DNA of 11,908 nucleotides from Phoronis ovalis. Its lineage: Eukaryota; Phoronida; Phoronidae. Position 1 is the first letter of the stretch; each line of letters opens with the position of its first letter. The translations under genes and the position numbers were made by a program. Shown here one piece after another: positions 7,773 to 11,908 of the stretch. Location: assembly GCA_028565635.1 (NCBI GenBank), contig JAOXYB010049292.1, positions 1-11,908 on the forward strand. The letters run 5' to 3'. A model generated the notes under the pieces. It was not told the origin of the DNA. It saw only the letters and a program-made list of their open reading frames with translations, and made no database searches.

Positions 7773-10450
7773 AAGTGGCGACATCAGGATGAGCACTTCA
7801 CCATGTATCTGTCTCTTCATCTGTAACGATTGTTAATGATATGTCACTGCATTGTCATAGACACCTTGTGCGTCATAAACTGCTGCTATATTATTCAATG
7901 AAGTGGCGACATCAGGATGAGCTCCACAACCATGTATATGTCGAAGTATCTGTAGTGATTGTTGATGATATGTCATTGCATTGTCATAGTCACCTTGTGC
8001 GTCATAGACTGATGCTATATTATTGAATGAAGTGGCGACATCAGGATGAGCACCTTCACCATGTATCTGTGGAAGCATCTGTAACGATTGTTGACGATAC
8101 GTCATTGCATTGTCATAGTCACCTTGTGCGTCATAAACGGATGCTATATTATTCAATGAAGTGGCGACATCAGGATGAGCTCCACAACCATGTATCAGTC
8201 GAATCATCTGTAATGATTGTTAATGATATGTCATTGCATTGTCATAGTCACCGTGTGCTTTGTAGACTAATGCTGTATTATTCAATGAAGTGGCGACATC
8301 AGGATGAGCACCTTCACTATGTATCTGTCTCTTCATCTGTAATGATTGTTAATGATATGTCATTGCATTGTCATAGTCACCTTGTGCTTTGTAGACTGAT
8401 GTTATATTATTCAATGAAGTGGCGATAACAGGATGAGCACCAAAACCATGTATCTGTCGAATCATCTGTAATGATTGTTGAAGATATGTCATTGCATTGT
8501 CATAGTCACTTTGTGCGTCATAGACTGATGCTATATTATCCAATGAAGTGGCGACATGAGGATGAGCACCACAGCCATGTATCTGTGTCTTCATATGTAT
8601 TGATTGTTGGTGATATGTCATTGCAATTTCATAGTTACCTTGTGCTTTGTAGACTAATGCTATATTATTGAATGAAGTGGCGATATCAGGATGAGCACCA
8701 TCACCATGTATATGTCTCTTCATCTGTAATGATTGTTGAAGATATGTCATTGCATTGTCATAGTCACCTTGTGCGGCATAGACTGATGTTATATTATTCA
8801 ATGAAGTGGCGACATCAGGATGAGCGCTTTCACCATGTATATGTGTCTCATCATCTGTAATGATTGTTGATGATATGTCATTGCATTGTCATAGTCACCG
8901 TGTGCGTAATAAACTGATGCTATATTATTGAATGAAGTGGCGACATGAGGATGAGCACCTTCACCATGTTGTATCTGTCGAGTCATCTGTAATGATTGTT
9001 GAAGATATGTCATTGCATTGTCATGGTCACCTTGAGCTCTGTAGACCGATGTTATATTAGTCAATGAAGTGGCGACATCAGGATGAGAACCTTCACCATG
9101 TATCTGTCTCTTCATCTGTAATGATTGTCGATGAAATGTCATTGCATTGTCATAGTCACCTTGAGCTTTGTAGACCGATGCTATATTATTCAAAGAAGTG
9201 GCGACATCAGGATGAGCACCTTTACCATGTATCTGTCGAATCATCTGTAATGACTGTTTAAGATATGTCATTGCATTGTCATAGTCTCCTTGTGCGTTAT
9301 AGTCTGATGCTATATTATTCAATGAAGTGGCGACATCAGGATGAGCACGACCACCATGTATCTGTCGAAACATCTGTAGTGATTGTTGATGATATGCCAT
9401 TGCATTGTCATAGTCACCTTGTGCTTTGTAGACTGATGCTATATTATTGAATGAACTAGCGACATAAGGATGAACACTTGATTGTTGATGAAGTGTCATT
9501 GCATTGTCATAGTCACCTTGGGCGTCATAGACTACTGCTATATTATTCAATGAAGTGGCGACATGAGGATGAGCACCACCACCATGTATCTGTCGAATCA
9601 TCTGTAATGATTGTTGATGACATGTCATTGCATTGTCATAGTCACCTTGTGCTTTGTATACTAATGCTATATTATTCAATGAAGCGGCGAAATTAGGATG
9701 AACACCACAGCCATGTATCTGTCGAAGCATTTGTAATGATTGTTGATGATATGCCATTGCATTATCATAGTCACCTTGATCGTCATAGACCGATGCTATA
9801 TTATTCAATGAAGTGGCGACATCAGGATGAGCACCACAATCATGTATCTGTCGAATCATCTGTAATGATTGTTGAAAATATGTCATTGCATTGTCACAAT
9901 CACCTCGTGCGGCATAGACTGATGCTATATTATTCAATGAAATGGCGATATCAGGATGAGCACCACAACCATATATCTGTCTCTTCATCTGTAATGAATG
10001 TTGATGATATGTCATTGCATTGTCATAGTCACCTTGTGCATCATAGACTACTGCTATATTATTCAATGAAGTGGCAGCATCAGCATGAGCACCTTCACCA
10101 CGTACCTGTCGAGTCATCTGTAATGATTGTTGATTATATGTCATTGCATTTTCATAGTCACCTTGAGCTTTGTAGACCGTTGCTATATTATTCAATGAAG
10201 TGGCGACAGCAGGATTAGCTCCTTCGCCATGTATCTGTCGAGTCATCTGTAATGATTGTTGAAGAAATGACATTGCATTGTCATAGTCACCTTGAGCTTT
10301 GTAGACTAATGCTATGTCATTCAATGAAGTGGCGACATCAGGATGAGCACCTTGACCATGTATCTGTCTCTTCATCTGTAATGATTGTTGATTAAATGTC
10401 ATTGCATTATCATAGTCACCTTGTGCGTCATAGACTGATGCTATTCTATC
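7773..10450 (-). repeat. 129-bp tandem array encoding 43-residue TPR units (about 21 copies)
   Basis: The marker AAGTGGCGAC (sense strand GTCGCCACTT, Val-Ala-Thr) or a close variant recurs at 7773, 7901, 8030, 8159, 8288, 8417, 8546, 8675, 8804, 8935, 9067, 9196, 9325, 9454, 9553, 9682, 9811, 9940, 10069, 10198 and 10327. Sixteen of the 20 intervals are exactly 129 bp. The exceptions are 128, 131, 132 and 99 bp. A further incomplete unit covers 10328-10450. Two main unit types differ at V-Y-D-A-Q-G versus V-Y-K-A-Q-G and are mixed without a strict higher-order period. Because the period is a multiple of three, the antisense strand also shows repetitive open frames, which are shadows. Confidence 0.95.
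7833..8801 (-). pseudogene. C-terminal TPR units with repeated nonsense codons
   Basis: Seven to eight further TPR units continue the array in one frame, open at 8352-8801 and 7836-8207 and interrupted by TAA at 8349-8351, 8220-8222 and 7833-7835. Each TAA sits at the same place in its unit, converting the first Gln of H-Q-Q-S-L-Q-M. The units between them (stop-equivalent codons near 8091 and 7962) keep CAA. Substitutions elsewhere are few and TPR residues are preserved, so the damage is recent compared with the age of the array. After the last unit a one-base loss near 7796 and a non-repeat tail of about 16 codons lead to TAA 7723-7725. Confidence 0.7.
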
Positions 10451-10477
10451 CAAAAAAATAAGCCTGTTTACTATCAT
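8798..10477 (-). CDS. TPR array segment, 559 codons uninterrupted
   Basis: This is the longest open stretch in the window. It begins at a genuine ATG (10475-10477) that in the ancestral gene would be out of frame, since the shift lies in the A7 run just inside. The product is almost entirely TPR units of the form S-L-N-N-I-A-S-V-Y-(D/K)-A-Q-G-D-Y-D-N-A-M-T, followed by H-Q-Q-S-L-Q-M and a loop ending G-A-H-P-D-V-A. Tyr11, Gly15, Tyr17 and Ala20 of the TPR pattern are kept nearly everywhere. Units are 43 residues, one longer than in kinesin light chain. One unit (9454-9553) lacks ten residues and another (8935-9067) has one extra. The frame leaves the array at the two-base gain near 8842-8845. 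TPR superhelices bind peptide partners; the partner here is unknown. It could in principle be translated alone, but no promoter or transcript evidence is visible. Confidence 0.6.
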   Translation of the reverse strand: MIVNRLIFLDRIASVYDAQGDYDNAMTFNQQSLQMKRQIHGQGAHPDVATSLNDIALVYKAQGDYDNAMSFLQQSLQMTRQIHGEGANPAVATSLNNIATVYKAQGDYENAMTYNQQSLQMTRQVRGEGAHADAATSLNNIAVVYDAQGDYDNAMTYHQHSLQMKRQIYGCGAHPDIAISLNNIASVYAARGDCDNAMTYFQQSLQMIRQIHDCGAHPDVATSLNNIASVYDDQGDYDNAMAYHQQSLQMLRQIHGCGVHPNFAASLNNIALVYKAQGDYDNAMTCHQQSLQMIRQIHGGGAHPHVATSLNNIAVVYDAQGDYDNAMTLHQQSSVHPYVASSFNNIASVYKAQGDYDNAMAYHQQSLQMFRQIHGGRAHPDVATSLNNIASDYNAQGDYDNAMTYLKQSLQMIRQIHGKGAHPDVATSLNNIASVYKAQGDYDNAMTFHRQSLQMKRQIHGEGSHPDVATSLTNITSVYRAQGDHDNAMTYLQQSLQMTRQIQHGEGAHPHVATSFNNIASVYYAHGDYDNAMTYHQQSLQMMRHIYMVKALILMSPLH

Positions 10478-10649
10478 TTACTGCGTCGTTTAAAGCTAAC
10501 TTGAAACTCTTGTAGGCATTGTTATACCTGAGAATTTTATAGTAAATATGTCCTTTCACTTCTTCGTTTCCCTCATAAAATGAGCTCTGTGATAAGTTAT
10601 CTGTGACATGTTCATCCAGACATTTCAGTAAAGGTAATACAGTAAAGTA

Positions 10650-11153
10650 TTATCGAAAAATAAGATCCACAGAATGAACATAATGTACACTCCTTTCATG
10701 AGAGACTTGTGGATTTAAGGATTGTTGCAGAAAGCTGATATCTTCTTTCTGTCCTTTATTTCTTGTGTACGTTATGAACCTCAGGAGCACTGCCACAGTA
10801 ACAGCCATCTGTAAGTTATGACATCCGGTCTCTGAGATAAGATGCTGCTCCTTCATTCCATCAAGTATATCCCAAGGATTACTATAAGCCAAGTTATAAA
10901 TTAGCTTAAAACTATTTGTAATAATAGTGGGAAGTCGGTAAATTTCTTGTTTAACATTTAGCAGAACGCTGGCTTTATTTGGGTTATGTAACGTTAATTT
11001 AGTTGTATATTGTGTAATATCAGCTTTCAAAGTTTCTAATCCACGCTGTTTCATGCTTTCATTATTGCCTGCCGCTATGCATAACTGACTAAAAGTGTCT
11101 AAAAGAGTATTCCAACCGTCAATAATGGTAAGAGTTCTTAATATTTCTGCCAA
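10650..11153 (-). CDS. Middle helical domain fragment of the nucleotidyltransferase-TPR gene
   Basis: This open segment continues the gene in a different frame from the nucleotidyltransferase part. The first codon shown is TTG at 11151-11153, not a real start: the segment is the middle of a protein. It starts L-A-E-I-L-R-T-L-T, which family members have directly after the nucleotidyltransferase region. It carries N-V-K-Q-E-I-Y-R-L-P (residues 66-75) and a helix C-H-N-L-Q-M-A-V ... L-R-F-I-T-Y-T-R-N-K-G-Q (about 111-135). This corresponds to the substrate-binding or helical part next to DUF294-type domains. After TAA at 10650-10652 the same frame goes on (Y-F-T-V-L-P-L-L-K) for some 65 codons to the A7 run at 10452-10458, where the frame shifts into the TPR array. 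Confidence 0.7.
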   Translation of the reverse strand: MAEILRTLTIIDGWNTLLDTFSQLCIAAGNNESMKQRGLETLKADITQYTTKLTLHNPNKASVLLNVKQEIYRLPTIITNSFKLIYNLAYSNPWDILDGMKEQHLISETGCHNLQMAVTVAVLLRFITYTRNKGQKEDISFLQQSLNPQVSHERSVHYVHSVDLIFR

Positions 11154-11265
11154 TGATATCCTTCTTTACAGAGGCCTCTACCCACAGATTCTTCACCATA
11201 TTATCCGGTGTTTGTATGAGTTCAATGCCTTTCTTTTTGATCCTGTCAGGTCTTCCTATAGGTGT

Positions 11266-11908
11266 TTAGCAAGCCCATGGCATTGATCCATCTAAACAGA
11301 ATCCATTATTCGTAACGGAGTCAAAAAACCACCTGCCATTTTCCGAATCGAAATCATTTAAAGTTTTTATCGCTACTGTTGGTAATGGTGTTTCCCCCAG
11401 ATTTAGTATAAACAGGTGAAATAGATTGGTTAGATTCCGAAAATATTGTTTATCACTATCTTCATTTTCAATAAGAATCATAAATTCTAGATCAGAATAA
11501 GGTGTTATTTCTTCACGTGCGAGTGAACCCAAGCCGACTATAGCAAACTTTTGAGGTGCCGAACCTAGAATACTATAACATTTTACTAAAATGCTTTTAA
11601 TGATTTTTTTCATACCTTCAGCTATCTTGTGACATAAACGTTTTGTAATTCGAATTATCAGTTTCTCTTGAGGAATCCTAATTTCATCTTTGCTGTTCTC
11701 GTTTGCTTTTTGCCATACCATTTCTATTTGTTTATTCATTTTACTACGAAAACAGTCAATACCTGTTTTCACTTCATCATTGAACAAGGACGGACTCTTG
11801 CCATATTTGCAAGCAATGAGATTTAAAAAACCAAGTTCATTTTGTTTTATTGCGTCATTAATTGCCAATTTCTTACTCTCAGAAGTTGTTCGCAATTTCG
11901 CAGAATTA
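11266..11908 (-). CDS. N-terminal nucleotidyltransferase fragment (partial, ends at a premature TAA)
   Basis: The frame is open to the window edge, so the true start lies outside. Numbered from the TTG at 11893-11895, residues 120-138 contain G-L-G-S-L-A-R-E-E followed by P-Y-S-D-L-E-F. This is the G-S ... D-x-E signature of the DNA polymerase beta-like nucleotidyltransferase superfamily, in the form seen in GlnD/DUF294 proteins: Gly123-Ser124, with metal-binding Asp135 and Glu137. A family-typical F-R-N-L-T ... L-G-E-T-P segment follows at about 152-170, and W-F-F-D-S-V-T ... F-C-L-D-G-S-M-P at about 189-206. Bacterial GlnD transfers UMP to PII; the substrate of the animal proteins is not known to me. 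The frame stops at TAA 11266-11268, but homology continues past it (T-P-I-G-R ... I-E-L-I-Q-T-P) to about 11165. Confidence 0.75.
   Translation of the reverse strand, partial: NSAKLRTTSESKKLAINDAIKQNELGFLNLIACKYGKSPSLFNDEVKTGIDCFRSKMNKQIEMVWQKANENSKDEIRIPQEKLIIRITKRLCHKIAEGMKKIIKSILVKCYSILGSAPQKFAIVGLGSLAREEITPYSDLEFMILIENEDSDKQYFRNLTNLFHLFILNLGETPLPTVAIKTLNDFDSENGRWFFDSVTNNGFCLDGSMPWAC

Larger units (their letters stand above)
7723..11908 (-). pseudogene. Disrupted DUF294/GlnD-type nucleotidyltransferase-TPR gene, 5' end beyond the window
   Basis: A single decayed reading frame runs leftward from the right edge to TAA at 7723-7725. In order it encodes a nucleotidyltransferase domain, a helical domain typical of the same family, and about 21 TPR units of kinesin-light-chain type. 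I know this architecture from multicopy, uncharacterised genes of marine invertebrates. The breaks are: TAA at 11266-11268 (family usually has Lys after M-P-x-A-x); a frameshift near 11150-11165 (gain of one or loss of two bases); TAA at 10650-10652 (an aromatic residue is usual); a one-base gain in the A7 run at 10452-10458; a two-base gain at about 8842-8845; TAA at 8349-8351, 8220-8222 and 7833-7835, each replacing CAA (Gln); and a one-base loss at about 7796. Either this is a pseudogene or the assembly has errors, the homopolymer site being the most suspect. Both sides of each break keep clear homology, so the decay is recent. Confidence 0.8.

Noticed and set aside
7841-10218. Repetitive plus-strand open frames through the TPR array
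   Set aside because: They are antisense shadows: the repeat period is a multiple of three, so the opposite strand stays open too. Their histidine- and serine-rich peptides mirror the TPR codons, and the minus strand has clear TPR homology.
7833-11268. Reassigned genetic code in which TAA encodes Gln, since all five internal stops are TAA and three replace Gln
   Set aside because: The 559-codon TPR segment has many Gln codons, all CAA or CAG and none TAA or TAG, which would be very odd under such a code. Four frameshifts also require decay or assembly error, and AT-rich mutation bias explains the TAA preference.
11095-11286. Plus-strand frame overlapping the pseudogene
   Set aside because: Antisense to the stretch with clear family homology on the minus strand and without any motif of its own.

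Overview
The window looks like nuclear DNA of a metazoan, most likely a marine invertebrate. The evidence is AT-rich intergenic sequence, GT-AG splice-site candidates with pyrimidine tracts, small inverted-repeat (MITE-like) transposons, and a nucleotidyltransferase plus tetratricopeptide-repeat (TPR) protein of a type I associate with lancelets, corals, hydrozoans and molluscs. The species cannot be fixed from the sequence. There is no sign of bacterial organisation: no operons, no ribosome binding sites and very low coding density.

The right third (7723 to the right edge, minus strand) is one large damaged gene that enters from beyond position 11908. In coding order it has: (1) an N-terminal region with a GlnD/DUF294-type nucleotidyltransferase domain whose G-S ... 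D-x-E active-site motif is intact; (2) a helical domain typical of the same family, holding the N-V-K-Q-E-I-Y-R-L-P motif; (3) about 21 tandem TPR units of 43 residues (129 bp). The reading frame is interrupted by five in-frame TAA codons and four frameshifts, so as read it is a pseudogene or a badly assembled gene. Within it a 559-codon TPR segment (8798-10477) is uninterrupted and has its own ATG. Three of the five TAA codons hit the same codon of the TPR repeat, which points to spread by repeat duplication or gene conversion.

The left two thirds (1-7722) are mostly AT-rich non-coding DNA. They contain two MITE-like elements: 3257-3595 with 26-bp imperfect terminal inverted repeats, and 3747-4168 with 12-bp terminal inverted repeats and a 6-bp target duplication. 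A pair of ~47-bp direct repeats brackets the second element. There is a small 13-bp minisatellite at 740-774 and some simple repeats. Two exon-like pieces stand out. At 4337-4449 (+) a strong splice acceptor is followed at once by an ATG and a hydrophobic, signal-peptide-like sequence. At 6069-6202 (-) a strong splice acceptor precedes a 43-codon cysteine- and proline-rich C-terminal exon, which joins in frame to a possible upstream exon at 7148-7232. These two are unrelated by strand and are best read as single exons of small secreted-type proteins that I cannot name.

No rRNA, tRNA, CRISPR array, integron or prophage signal was seen.
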